59,119 nucleotides of DNA. Source: Hofstenia miamia (Eukaryota > Xenacoelomorpha > Acoela). The notes under the pieces are model-generated. The model was not told where the DNA came from and made no database searches. It saw only the letters and a list, made by a program, of their open reading frames with translations. The DNA lies in contig SCFE01000067.1 of NCBI GenBank assembly GCA_004352715.1, positions 337,231 through 396,349 on the forward strand, written 5' to 3'. Both the position numbers and the translations under genes were made by a program. This document shows positions 11,767 through 27,300 of the stretch, piece after piece; positions within the stretch are counted from its first letter, which is position 1; each line of letters begins with the position of its first letter.

Positions 11767-14700
11767 GTAAATATATTTGAACAATTATATGAATAATTTT
11801 CATACGATAAGTGCTCCGATTTAGATTTGTTTGTATTTAAATATGTCAGAAGTTTTGGTTCACATTGCATTTAATGTTACTACATTTTATCAATACATTC
11901 ACACTAGATTCTTGTTAACACAATATGTTTTCAATTCAGTTATTTAAAGTTGAGAATGAAATGGCGTGGAACAATTATAAATGATATATTACCGAATAAT
12001 ACTGTATAGGACTGTTCTATCCTGAAAATTATTGTGTAAAAATGTAAAAAATCACTATTTTTGTATGAGGATGGGCAATGCATACAAATATCTTCAAACT
12101 ATATTTATAACATTTAAATATTTTCAACACCAAGTTTAAATTAATGTTCTTTTGAGGCTTCAATGTCGTTGGACATTAGGGACAGCCATCGGACGTGCAA
12201 TGGACATCCTAATAAACAAATTTTATTAGCATTCAACAACAGCTAAAGGAGGAGATATGTATGTATTAATACTTATATTTTGCCTTAAGTATATGAAAAC
12301 TGAGACATTAATTACATAACTCCGATTTTCCGAAACAAAAAAATTTCTGCTCATAAATAAATTTAATAACAAATATTCAAAGGAATGTAAGAATGATTTC
12401 AGCAAAATTGAGCATTAAGTTGAAATTCTTTAAAAATTAGTAAACATCCCTTCTTACTTTATACTCCTTTTATGTTGCTTCAAAAAATAATTTTAGATTC
12501 TAATCAAAATTCAAATGTTAAATTTAAATTCATGTTAGCCAAAATCATTACCAACGTGCTAAAAATGAATAGGACATTTTAAGGCGATTGAATATTGTTA
12601 CTAATTGTAAAAAAGTATCTTTGGCTAATTTAAGGCAATGGCAATGCTAACAATTCTGGTTTAGTATTTGATATTTCTTGACAATGCGTGTTGTTTTGCA
12701 GCATACAGTAAAAAAAACCAATGCAAAGTCTATAATACATTAAAAGCCATGTCCTTTTAAAGAGCATTATTTGAGGAAAACAAAAATTCTTTAAAAACCG
12801 ATAAGAAAGAAAATTGTCGGTTTATTCAATCCAAAATGGCAACAATTATCAAAGCACCTACGGATAAAATTTTGTAGTTCTAATGTAAAAATGATCTAAA
12901 AATAGTTAAAAATTTTCTGTTTTTTGCTTAATGTCCATACAAAGAAAGTTATTTAAACTAATTTGTAATAAGTTTTAAATTATTATTCACGCAAAACAAG
13001 CCGACTCATTTTCAATAATTGACCAACCAAAGGCTGTAGGATGGTTACTCCGCTATGGATCGTTGTAGACCCTCTTCTAGCTTTAATAAAACTATCCTTA
13101 AGTATGTTACCACATGCATCTTTAGGAATGCGATCAAGCACTATTAGAAGTATTGAAAGCTAAATCCCATGAAGATGAACGCAATCAGTATTTACTAAAC
13201 CTGAGAAAAGAAGTGCAGGATTTTGCTCAACGAATGGGGGACAACGTACTCGCTGTTCACGCCTCACAGCCTGCTTTAGAAAAAAAATTAGAAGAAAAAC
13301 ATGCCTTACAAGAGCAATTATCGACTGAGCTCGAAACAATTACTAAACTCAGAGACACATTACAACAGACTCATCAGAAGAGAGATGAGCTGGAAAAAGA
13401 GAGGCAGAAAATGACTGAAGATAACGAGGAGGTGTGCTGCATGACTATATATATATATATATATATATTATATATTTGTATTACAAGCAAAGCCTTTTAC
13501 ACGTGTAAAAGAATGCCTTTAATTTTAAACCATTTTTCCACATTTACAAAGAATTTTGAACTATTCTGGCTTTTCTAGCGTTAGGAATACTGGTACATTT
13601 TCCTCAAATTATTATTGGAGTTCCATAAATTAAATTTGATTGTACATTCTTCCAATTTTTTAGCTTGGAATTTATGGACTTTCAGTTCGTGCACTGTAAT
13701 GTCTGATTGTAGTGAATTTTCTATCTCTTGTTTTGCAATTGATTAACATGGAACCAAGGTGATAAGAGTTTGATGTAAAACGTAGACTCTAAGCACATTA
13801 TCAAGGGACTATAACGCTGTGTTTATTATAATTATCATTATACGTAATCCATTTTTGAAAACCACAACATAATTTGATAGATAAAAGCAAAAATTGTTTT
13901 TTTTCATTTAGTTGGAAAGAGAAAAGTTAATTAAAACCGAAGATTCTGAGGTTATGAGGGCGAAGCAACAGCGATTGGTTAACACAATTGATCAATTAAC
14001 ACAAAGCGTAGAAAACCAGACAGATGACATTAATGTCAAGCAGAGAGAATATAGTGACATAAAAAACTCCATCTCTCGTTTGAACAAAGAGATTACTGAA
14101 AAAGCGGTAAGGTGCTTTAAACAGTGTTTCAATTGCATAATACTATCGTTTGTGAGATTGCTTAAAATCCAATCTTAAATTTCAACGCCAAATTTCAAAA
14201 TCTGGAATACGAATTTACTCAAGAATTTAACTTTTATATGAGTGTACGAACTACAACATAATCTACTGAAACTTGATTCCAGCATAATCACCTCAAAATT
14301 GGTTCACTTTCACTTGAATTGGGCTGGGCATTAGCCAAATTTGTAATTGTAATTTGATTTCTAGTCCTGATATTAGGCAGATATAACATTAATTTATTAT
14401 ATTTTGAAATATTCGGGTCTGGATGTGTGCCAGGGAATGTTGAGTTGAAGCTTGGCCAGCCCTTGTTTGCTTTGAAAATGCGGCAAGTATTCACCCATTT
14501 GCTACTCTGTTTGAATTTATTAATCGAAAGTTAATACCACATAACCTTAGAAACATTTTGATTTTAGATTTTAAAAGACAGATACAGTCATGATATTGAT
14601 ATACTTTCTACCAAAATTTACGCAATCAAGGATCAAAACCTTCTACAGAATGAGAAAAACCATAATCTACACATGGAATTAAATGCAAAGACTCGAACCT

Positions 14701-17700
14701 TAAAGGTATTCCTTTGTAGGGTTTTCTCAAATGAAGTTGAATTCATTCTAAGAAATACGTTATTTTATTTATTTGTGAAGATAGTATATGAGCTTATTAA
14801 ACTATATTTAGGAAATCAAAGAGGACATTTCAACATTGAACGCACAAATAAACAAAGTTGAGCAAGTGAGTGCGGTACTCAAATCTAAACTATTAGCGAA
14901 AGATGAAGACAAGGGAAAAATAGATTTTGAGAAAAAACTTCAGAAAGAAAAAGTTCTTGCTTTGGAAAAAAGTAATACTTTTACAATATCTACAGTATCT
15001 ACAATATCTACTAAAAATTTTTTAAATTTTGATTCATTGAAATTTAGTACTAGACTAAGTCTTTGGGTTAATGATGTTTTTAAAATTTTTCCCATGTAAA
15101 TTGACTATATTCACTAGAATTTATAGAAAGGTAAGAGAATTCACTTAAAAATTTTTTCTGTAAATCTGATCACGGTTTACTTAAAATGCGGCCATTCCGC
15201 CTGCAGCAGGCAATGAAAGTAGAAGGAGCCTAAAAAATCATCGTTTCATTTCTTAACCCTAAAACGGTTGCAATATTTTTTCACTTCATTCGGTTGCGTG
15301 TATGCATTTTGTTAACAAACATCTTTGGCCTTAGTAAGCTTCTTATCTTTGAGAAAAGATCAAAAAACTTTTTTTCTTACACTTTCATTGAAAGCAAATG
15401 GAACATATTCTTATTACGTCAAAATATTGAAAAACTTTAAGAAAGGATAGTCATATATAGTTATTTTTTTACGCTTAATTTTTCCATGTGAAAATCAATA
15501 GTTGTAAAATAAGCATTTTAATGACCAAAGACCAGTAAACTAATAAAATTTTAGAACTGTTGAATTTCCTTTTAATATGTAAAAACAGTATATAAAATTA
15601 ATTGAAATTCATACAATCACATAAATTTACAAAGTGGAGAACAAGCTATAAATTGAAGAGAACATTTTAAATTATTGATACCATCAGTGTACTTGCACAT
15701 TTTGACGAGATGCATGTGAGTTTGCCCAAAAGACTTGCATTAACTATCATGAGTGCTTGAAACATATAAAGAATCAGCAGTGAGCATTTTCAGGAAAAGA
15801 AGGTTGGCAGCATGCCTGGCTGATTGTTGCAAACGATTGTCATGGAGTGTCGACAAACTGCAAATGGCTTAGCAAACTGCAATGCAACTGCTTTCAGGTA
15901 AGTTTTGAACCTCTTCTTCTTTTATCCATACTTTTCATAAGCAAATAGCACTTCAAACATCCAATACCAATCAAGTTGAATGCCAAGAAGAGGGCCACCA
16001 CACTGTTTTCTGATGACAGGTATATTCCTCGATCTTTTATTAATAAATGTTTATTGTTCTCATTACAGCTTTCGCCAGAAAACAGGGACCTCAATATAAC
16101 CACATTTTTGTTTCTCTTTGCAATATAACAAACAGTCATAATTTTATAATGATGATCATGGCCCGATTATTTTTCAAAACGCTTAGGATTTCATGATTAT
16201 GACGAAATTAATGGAGAAAATAATTTATAGTTAATTGTACAGATATTGTGGCTTTTCAAAACACGCGACCATCAACTGCATCCCAGAGGCCGCCAAGAGA
16301 ACTAAAATTGGCATTACTGCGCCTGCACTGAAAATAATGTCTAGAAAGGGCACATAGAGGGAAAACATGTTCATATACCATTTACTTGTGCTTTCTGTTC
16401 TCCTGACATCAGTTGCCTTCTTTATTGTATGACACTCGCATGATGGCCTCTGTTATAAAAAGCTCAAATGATTCAAGCTCAGATAGTGAGTGCCCAAATT
16501 TTTTTAACAATTCAGCCCCAATAACCTAAATTTCAATGGCACTGCTGAGGATGTTATACCAGCAGCTACCAGTTCTTCAGCTTTATTTATTCGTCCTCTT
16601 TTAGTTCATCACATCTTCACTTTCTTCTGACTTAACTTGCATTTCAATTTCACAGTTGTTTTCTTCACCAGCATTCTCATCTTTGCTCTCATAGACATGG
16701 TCTCTCTGGCATTGATCACTTCTTCTTCCTTGTCTTCAATGTCAGAAAATTTAAACATGGAGGCTAAGGCTTGTTGTGTACTACACTGGCGAGGCATGGT
16801 CAGCACGGTCATTTTGAAATCAATTTGGTAAATGAGTTATAACTGTGATGGCTTTATTATGGATGACGGACATGACTAACAATTAATATGGGCTATATTG
16901 CTATACAAAACCTAAGGAACAATATTATTATTGGACTGGCTGAACCAAGGGCTTTCCTATACAAAGCTTGAATTTCTTAAATTTAGATTTAATGCAAAAA
17001 TGCCACCTGTGACAATTATTGGGGCTACCCTTATCAACCATCCCTGTACCCTAACCTCTGTTGCTATATGACAGCTAGCTGCTCACTGTGTGTGTGTGTG
17101 TGTGTTTGTTTGGTATGGCATGTACACAACTGGGCTCTGACCTATTTATGAATAGTGAGCTGATGGGTAAATGACGAATTCAAGTGATAACAAATGTTAA
17201 CAAAATGTTAACAGCCAACCGGTTGAGGCTCCTGAAGCACATAGTGAAATAAACATGGATTTAAAAACGTAATGTAAGTTTATTCATCGTCATGGAAAAT
17301 GAGGCTCAAAGTTAAATTATTTTAGTAACTATGGAGATGTTAACAAAATGTATACAGACAACCGTTTTAGGGTTATGTTATGGTCATGATCTAAATTTGG
17401 GGTGCATGGACAATATTTATGCATCTTATTACATTTAGGCTGCTGCTAAATATTTTGGAATGTTGGAAAAGTGTATAAATTATACTTTCATATTCTAAGG
17501 AATGTTTAATTAAGTATACATATACACATGCTAATACACATTAGAAATTTAGTAGCAATGGTTTTACCAACCAACATTCCTGCGGAGTTAAAATTAACAA
17601 TTCCAGTTTGTTCAACTGGATGAGTTCTTTACAATGACGAGAGTAACTTGATTCCGACAAGATAGATGAGCTGCTCTTTACATATTATTCTTCAATTTTT

Positions 17701-20700
17701 GCAGTGGGTGCGATCACGCATATTTCTGATATATATATGCACATATATATATATATATATATGAATGCATAATCATGTTAAAACAAATTTCAAAAATACA
17801 AATATGTACACATCAATTGTTTTATATAAATACCTCTAGTGTAGATCGATTAGTAGCAATAATCACTTTTAATTACAATATGCGATGTCTGCTTTAAACT
17901 TGTTTCAATTTTTATAGGTTACCGTTTGCCACAACTTTTAAATCTAGCATACTTAGGCGGGCTGCTTTGGTGTCTAAAATTTATTTTTGTGCATAGTCTT
18001 AGAAAACCAGAATCGAAACTGAATATAACTCATCTTCATTTTCCAACTGTTACTTCAATCGTTTGGTTTACTTGACACATTTCGTCCGGGCGCCTCTTCC
18101 GCATTAATTGTTTTGTTCCTCTTAGTAATTAGAGAACTAAAATCTCTAGCTTATTTGATTTACTAATCTTACATTTAGTTACTCTTTTTGAAAATATACG
18201 CTCAATTATATTTTATTGTTGAGATATTTGTTAAGTTGAAAATTAATTATTTAATAAATATTTATGCATATTACATTTGAATGCCTTTAAAATATTTGAA
18301 ATATACAGGAAGGCAAGAAGAACATGGTAAAATGCAAAAGTTACGAAGAGAACTTAAGAAACTTAGCATCAATGACAGGAAAATTAAGCACGTAAGTACA
18401 ACATATAAATCTTACATCTTTACCCTCATTAAGTTATAAGGAATCGTCTAATTTGCACTTGTTCTAAAATAATCAAATATTTTGCAGAAATAGATTTAAA
18501 AATAATAAATTAAATTGTGATTAAATTCTTAAATTTACATCATTACTATGCAAAACATTACTAGAACTACTTGCACGAAGTGACATATGGTAAATATTCC
18601 ATGTTTTCTCGGAATAATTATTTCGTATATTGCAAAAAATCTAGGGCCCTGAAAATACGCAACTAAGACATTCTCTGAAAAGTTAAAAGCTACACATAAG
18701 CTATTAAGTATTGGCGAATCTTGAATAGAGATAATTGCATTGCTTACCTGATAATACCACGATATATATATATATGATACAGTCAGAAATGTTTAAATTG
18801 CTTTTAAGTTTCTTGATCGAATTTTATTGCTTATCAAAAAATAAATATCAATTGCAAGTTCCTCAATTAAAATGACAGTGGCTACAACTTATTTGATGGC
18901 TTCAATTTGAAACAAAGTTGACACTAATTTATATGAAACTGACGGAATATAAATTAGAAAAGATGTAATGTAAAACTTTAGGCCTTATATAATAGTGAAT
19001 TTTTGTTTTCAACAGCAAAAGTACAAGTTGGGTCTCATCCCTCAACATTGAATTTTAACTTGATGAAGTACATCTTTCTGGATTTAACTGTTTCTGCTTG
19101 AACAGCCTACTTACTTGTCAAAGTTTTACAATTATGAACACGATTATGTTTTTAAATCAAACCCATTAAATAACTTTACAAGTAATATAATTATTGCTAG
19201 GTAGTTGAAAATATTTTTATTCAGTGTGTCCATTCTTTGCTCAAGAGTGAATCATAAAATTATATTTAGCAATAAGGTATTTACAAAATAGCTATATCTG
19301 ATGTCATGAGATGCAATTTAATATTAAATCTTTTAATAAATATTGAAGCAAGTCATACTTAATGATTTATCGAATAGCAATTTTGTCATATTTAGGACTT
19401 GAACTTAGAAAAAAAGAAAACAGAAGAGAAGCAGCTAAAATCTGAACTTCTCACAGTGGAAATGAAGATACTCAAAGATCTCATCAATGAGTATAAAGAG
19501 CAGTTCAAAATAAAATCCGAAGAAAATTGCAAAATTGATAATGAAAGACTGGATTACATGGAAAAATCTGCCAAATTCCAAGCTGACTTCCTAAAAATAT
19601 TAGACAAGGAGAGGGTAATACTAATAGTTTTTGAGACATATAACAACTATTTTCATTGCGATTCTGTTCAAAGTGTAACGGGTATGTCTCCTAAAAAATA
19701 TTGTAAAGTGATCATTGACTTGAACAATCGAGTGAAATTAGACTAAATCTTATCAGAATTTATAAGAAATGTGCAAAATGGATTTGATTGAAGATATTAT
19801 ATGTCTTATTGTCCCAAGATGTTTCAACGAATAATTATTCCTACAGAGTATTGAATTTATTAGGATTAAAGTAGGTAACAATTTAATACATTTTTTCTGC
19901 ATATTTTGCAATGCAGCTCTATTTGTCTACTTCATTTAATCAATGGCAGAGAAAGACCATATTTAAAGTCATAGCTTAAGCATAAGTTTATGTAACAAAA
20001 TCAATTTTTCCGTTTCAGTGGATTTATTGAACAGATAGTTGAAATACTTTGAAAATTTCCTTGCTGATTGCTCATTAATATCCAAGTAACTAAGCTTCAA
20101 TTCTGGACAAAATTATAATTTTTTCATTAACATCGAAAACTTATAAAGCAGACATTTTCTTTGAAGTTTGAATTTGACCTAGTAATGAAATTATTTATTA
20201 TTTATGTGCATAAAAATATGACTGAAGTGTTGTTCTTCGTTTTGTAGACATTATGCACAAAATTGAAAAATCGGATTAAAATGAACTGGTATATCAGAAC
20301 TTATGCAGTGCTGGGAAGATGTGGTTCAATTTGAATTCTGTTTGAATATGAAAAATATAGCAACAAAAATATAATTAAAAATTTAAGCTGGGAATTTAAT
20401 CAGAGTTAGCAAAATGTATTCCAATGTTTCAGAAGCATAGATGTACATCTAAACGTTTTTGCAGTAATCCCATTACATTAATGAGTATGTTATACATTTT
20501 AGGAATATTCTGATCGAATCATTGACCTAAGAAAGGATCTAATGAGGAAAGAAACTAATGAAAAGCGCAGTCAAAATATGTACGATGCAGTTCAAAATGA
20601 TATCAATCTCTACAATAGAAGCCTCCTCGAAATTAGGGTAAGTCAATCGAACCGTGTAACAATTTTGAATTCTTCTAAGTTTTCAAAGAAAAGCGAAATA

Positions 20701-23700
20701 ATCCAAATGTATTTGATTGCAAACACGAGATAGTTTTATCAATTGTAATATCAGTCTCTACCTACACTTCATCTCGTAGAATTACTTCTTATTATTAATA
20801 TTACTGCGTTCAATAAATAAAGTCATTTATTCAAAAAATGTATTTATAAACATTGTATGTTTATATAAATAATACTAGTCAGTAATATAGTCTCCTTTTT
20901 GTTGTATGACTCGCTGGCAATGACGTTTCAACTTCTCAACTTTCTCTTTATAGACTTCCAATGGGGTGTTACGAAGGAACTGCAGCGCAGCAGCTACGAT
21001 TTCACTATTGTTAAATGAAGTTCCTCTTAGGTTATTTTTGAGATTGTTATTTACCCATCTGTCACACAAATTGAGGTCAGGTGAATATGGTGATTATTTA
21101 ACCATATTCATCCCACGGGTTACACAGAGTTGCTTGTTTGAGCAGACACATGGCAGCGAGCATTGTCATGCTGCCAGTGAACTTCATTGAGGTGTATAGG
21201 AGCAGAGTGTAAACGCCTTCTTTTTTTTCCTGTCTTTTTTAAGAAGTCTATATATCGATCGGAGTCTAGAGACTTGCCATAATGTAAGGCTTCAATACTG
21301 AACCGTTTGTTTGGCGTGAATGCAATGATCAACATGGTTTTTCTAGCAGTGAGTTTTGATGAAACTTGCTGTGGACGTTTCTGATCTTTCTGTATCCATA
21401 CTTTTCCACCTCTTTTTGTCGGAACTGAGTCATATGAAACAAACGTTTCGTCTTCAATCGCATAACTGGAATACTGTTCATCTCCCATTCCATTCAATAG
21501 ATCTAACAAATTTGATGCACATTGAACTCGCTGTATCTTAACACCATCTGTTAGTGAATAGGGCACCCCAGCAGAGCAAACACAACGCAAATCAAGATGA
21601 GTGCGTAGAATATTGTGAATGCTGTCTACACTTATGCCAGTTAAATCGTGTAAATCACGAACAGATAAGTGCATGTCTTCTTCAATTAAATCTTTAATCT
21701 CTTTCACATGAGCCTCATCAGACACAGAAAGTGGTCTGCCAGGACGTGGCTGGTCTTGAAATGACGAAGATGATGACGACTGATAATTTGCACACCAACG
21801 TGCAACTGTACGATAGTCTGGTGTTTTGTCACCCCAAACAATGGCTAAGTTGTTATGGATTACTGTTGGTGATATTCCACGCTGCGTCTCTGTGTAGACG
21901 TAAAATCGAAACATTTCTTTGTTGCATTCCATTATGCGCTGCACTTTGAGAAGGAATGTGTATATAATGAGTAAAATTCTGCTAAAAGAAAGAAGTACAA
22001 AGTCTGTATTGTGCGCACACACTACCTATATATATGTGCAGCTGCAAACAAAAAATTATTTGTTAAATGCAGACCAATCAAATTTTAGCATAGAATGACA
22101 TTATTTATTGAATGCAGTAATAAAATGAATAAATAGCTTAACCCTATCTCGAAAGGGGGTGCTCCCTTGAGATACAGTATATCTCTAATTTGGAAGAAGA
22201 TTTAGCAGTAATTTGTTCTTCGTTTCTTAAAATTTTCATAGCAAGACAAATCTCTATTTTTATAGTTATACACATATTCTAACAAAAAGGACCTCAGGTC
22301 AGAAGAACACCGAATACATATTTTCTCAATGTGCTCAGTTTATCATTTCCCACTATCTTGAAAACCATTTGTGTTTTTGCAATCTTCAAATACATTGTTC
22401 AATTTATTTGCTGACGCGAGCGATCTTTATGACATCAGAGACACAAAATATCGGTTTTTGTTCTCTTAGTATTCAGTAATATGTTAGCTATAGTCCTACC
22501 ACCTTCCGCGGTTTTAAAAGTGAAAAAAGCCTCCCGAGGTAGGGTTACTTCAATTTCGTTATGATCAGATCTTTTAGTGAATCGTTTTAATTTTGCCAAA
22601 TTCCTCTCATTTTTAATTCATAGCTTATAGTACGAACATGAATTTTTGATTCATACTAAGATAAAGTTATAATAGAAAACCTGCATTTCTGTACTGACAA
22701 TAGTCATCAGTGCTTATAAACACAAAATGATCTACTAGAAATTTAAATCCTTTGTATGAATATATCTGTATTGTATTCCCTGATTTTGAATTGGCAATTA
22801 GCGTATACCCGCAATAAATCTTAGGATTCCACCCTTGCTTACAAATAGCGGTAAGTTGTTATGCAAAAAATTTTAGCCTATACAATCTTGATTTGCCTTC
22901 TAGGAACAGTAATTCAATTATATTTTCATTTTACTTTGATTTAGCAGACCATTCTGGGTGTGTATATATGGAGCAATTTTTTAGATTTTATCATGTCATT
23001 TGCATAATTTAAGTCTTATTAAACCAAGTTTAAGAGTTTTACTTCCAGGACTTTGGAGCTTGAAAACTTGTAGATTCCTTGAAAAAGTTCATTAATTTTG
23101 TATAAATTTCATTAGTGACGAGTTCATGTAGCAATGGCATCTCTTGAATAATTATTTTGTATTATTTCTGTGCCCCTGAAAACAAATGCATAAAATAATA
23201 AACTTCTTTGCAATTTGAAAATATTTTTGAAAACTACTAGTTAAACATTTCATTTACAATTGCTTAGAACGATTTGTCACTAATGAAGGAAGACACCAAA
23301 ACAAAAGTTATTGAAGTTGGGCAGCTAAAAAATGAAATATCCATGATAGAAGAAGAGATAAAGGTAGAAGAGAATGAGGCTATTTTTTTGGAAAAAGGAA
23401 ATCGCGCATTGAAAGAGAAACGAAAAGAGCTTGGTGGATATAAAGTAAATGATACAAATAAAGACATTGTTGAGAGCCCACCTGATGGTAAGTAGCAAAT
23501 ATACAAATATGACTTCTTAACTATAACTGATTCTGAAATTATTAAATGTTAGAATAGAAACGGCTTTGTGTCAACCTAAAAAAGAGCATTGTAAAGAGCA
23601 TCCAAACTTATCATATCGAAAGCAAACATTTGTAATTAAATTAGTAACTAAAAAATATTCGAATAAAAGGAGAACTTACACTTTAAACTGCTACTTTAGA

Positions 23701-24319
23701 GTTAAACATATTAGATGAATTTCTTTCATTTTCAATCAAGTTGATGTGTTACTTGTTTTTTGGTTGGCTTAATTGCCTTTTGGGTGACTTGGCAAAAAAA
23801 TTAATGTATGCACCAGAAGTTGTTCTGAGCCTTAGCCTGCGCGGGGAGTGGGGCAAAATATGATTTATAGGTAACGATAACAACGTCCCTGTTTTTATAA
23901 TGTGGGTTTCGCGACGTTGTTTAGTTGTTGTAAATCTGCATACATCTGTGCTTGCTTATGCTCTTTTGTAGGGAAAATATATAGCCGGCAAAATCATATA
24001 ATTATAGTTTCTGCTTGATAATAAAATTATATATCATTGTATATAATTACATCCCAACAGTTTAAGATATCGGTTCTAAATCAAAACAGCAATTTCAGTA
24101 AGTTTATGCATTGCAACTTGAGGATATTACAAAAACATAAGCATTTTAAAGATAATTATAGATATTTAGAAATCATGTAGCATTTTAAAGTATCTTTAAG
24201 CTATTTTAAAGAAATTAAAGGTTTGGGAAGAATATTAAACTTTAAGGCATCTTTAAGTCACATTATAGAAACTCAGTGTTTTAAAATCCACCTCTTACCT
24301 TAAAGAAGTTTAAAATATC

Positions 24320-24360
<41 letters not shown>

Positions 24361-27300
24361 TTTTAATATTATAGTGAAATAAGACATAATGTAGAAATTT
24401 ATATAATATATTAAATATAACAATATAATATGATATAATTATGTTAGCAAAATATAGATACATATATATAATTGTATCCCAGCTATTTATACTTACCAAG
24501 CTTAGCAAATACTTGATACAGTTCTCTATATTTTATCACCTAATCTAATCTTAAATTGCTAGAAAAAATGAAGGAAACTGCAAAAATGTGCTATACATAA
24601 AAATAAAAGATTTGGTAGTAGATCAGAACAAATAGCTATATTATATTTCTCGAAAATTTATACTTATCAAAACATTTCCTTGGTTTTTGGAAGCTTATTG
24701 AATTTGTTGTTTACCACGTATTTATAAAGATATTTTCTTTTTTACTAAAGTCATCTATTAAATTCGAAAAATCTAAATTTCATCTCACATCATTCTCAAT
24801 TGATAGCAGTTACAAACCACTTAATCATTTTTGTATATTGTAAATCACAAATATCTTTTAATTGTAACATTAAACACGAAAAGAGCCGTATTTGTTGTAA
24901 ATTTGTGTATATATTAAGGTATATACCCACCCTAATGTTCAAATGCAACTAGCAACATAATTGTTGAATTCATATTGTGAAAATAAAATTTTTGATTTTC
25001 TTAAATTGCACCCTTTTAAAGCCGGTACTCCATAAAATGAATAAAAAATAATAAAGAATCAGAATACATATTGACGAAACAATTAATATTTTTAATAAAA
25101 GAAACATGTTTATTTCAGATAATGCGTTCATATGTATGTATAGTGTTTAGTGTAGATGCTTTGCAATATTCTTTTCACAGCAAAATTTAAATCTTGTCCA
25201 TAAGATGTTGAAATGCATCAAACAATACTTTTGATTAAAATATTTACAGTATATATATATATATATATATATATACATACATATACATATACATAAAAGT
25301 AAGTATATGCATCCCTCTTCAATATATGCTGATCGAAATATATATCAATGTATGTTTTCAATGTTTACAGCTACACCAATTAAAAATGCAAATACTAAAT
25401 TAAAAGAAAAATATTTCACCCATTTTTTGGAAGCAAAATTGAAACATCAGTTCTAATTGGGAAATGTAATAATTTTTGGGTGGGAAAACTATATTAATTA
25501 ATGACTGTATTGATGAGCAAGAATTTTTGCGCAACATGTGTGCTGTAATTTTTATTTTTGATAAGAAAATATTTCTCGTGCAGTTTACTAGTTATTTATA
25601 TGATTCTCAATTGAAACTTTTCTCTTTAGGAGTGATTGAGAATATCAAGCGAATCTGCAGAGACCAAGAAGAAGAAACTACGCGACTTCACCACATTTTT
25701 GGTGAACTACAATTCGAAAAAAACAAAGAAATGATTGAGTTGGAAAAGGTTGATATTTTATTAATTTCTAACTGCTGAAAACCTAAACTATCGTTTTCCT
25801 GCAGGAAGTGTGGTTATTTTGTTTGCCTTGAATTTTTTTTCATTTGAAGAATCTTTTAATACAAATGCGTGTATATTATAACTATAATCATCTAGAAAAA
25901 TCAAATTCCCAAAAGGAAATAATAAATGAGTTAAAAAAGTGCTTTTGAACAGTGCAGATCCTCGTCTACAACGGTAGAAGAAGGTCATTTTATCTTAACA
26001 GATCTGGATCTTAGCCTAAATTTTTTTTGTTCTGGATCTGGTCGGGTGGAAGGTTCTTTTTACATTAAGTCGTGTCATGTCGAGTCATTCAATACGTTGA
26101 CATTAATTACTGATTGACACCCGAGATACCTCTAAATATTGTTTCTCATCAACTTAGAACATGTCGAAAATTTTCATCTGGACCCAATGAAATTCCATTC
26201 TGGTTTTTCCGAAACTATTGGGATATCTTAGCAGCTTTGTAACACAATCTTTGGAATGCTACAATTCTCAGAGGTATATTTCCTGAAATCTACAAACGTG
26301 CAAGCTTTCATCGACTTTCAAAAGTTGCCTTAGCACAGAAGAATAGTGATATTCGAGGGATCAATGTTACTACATTATCTGCTCGTTTAGTAGAAAGAAT
26401 TGTTCATAAGCTCTTTGCAAGCCCACATATTTAATCTAAAGGAAATACCTACCAATTTGCGTACAAAAAAGGAATGTCAACCATTGACAACTTAGCAACT
26501 CTTCAACATAATTTGGCAGAAACATTAGATAAACATGAAATCGGTGATGTTCATACTATATTAGTTGACTTTTCTAAAGCTTTTGATACTCTAGACGATG
26601 AATATGCAGCTAATTGCTTTGAAAAATTTATAGAAGACCCATTTATATGCCCGTGGCTCTACAGCTTTCTCAAGAACAGAACACAGACATATATGGAACT
26701 CAGCCGCTATGAATTGGAAATTCATAAATCAAGGCGCATCGCAAGGTACTGTAGGAGGACCAAATGTATATTCGATTGCTAGTGACCAGCTAAAGACAAA
26801 AAATCCTGAAAATATACTTAAAAAATATTCTGATGATTCGAAATTATGTACTCCTTGTTACAAAAATTTAATTACTCGATCTAAAGCGCTACATGATGAA
26901 ATTTACAATATAAATAAATGGGCAAAGTCATGTAACCTAAAAATTAACATTAAAAAAACTTTGAAGATGGATTTTTGCCTTAGTATTAATAATTCTTGTA
27001 ATTGTCAGCTACAAGACATTTCATATCCTATTACTACCACTGCAAACATTCTTGATGTCACTTTCCAACAAAATCTAAAATTTTCAGCTCATAGTATTAA
27101 ACTCATCAATAGATTGAATTCACTTTATTTATTATGTGTGATCTTGCTAACTCACACTACTCCATAGAAGAAAAACATTGTGGTTTTGAATCTCTAACAG
27201 TAAGCCGTGTATGATATGGTATTTCGATATATGGATTCAATAATGGTGTCATTAGATAAATTAAATCGATTTTTTAACAAATGTCATCGCCTGAATTATA

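Noticed and set aside
22145-22185. Hairpin ATCTC-AAGGG / CCCTTGAGAT as a regulatory element
   Set aside because: Isolated imperfect stem in an intron with no supporting context; more likely a repeat remnant.
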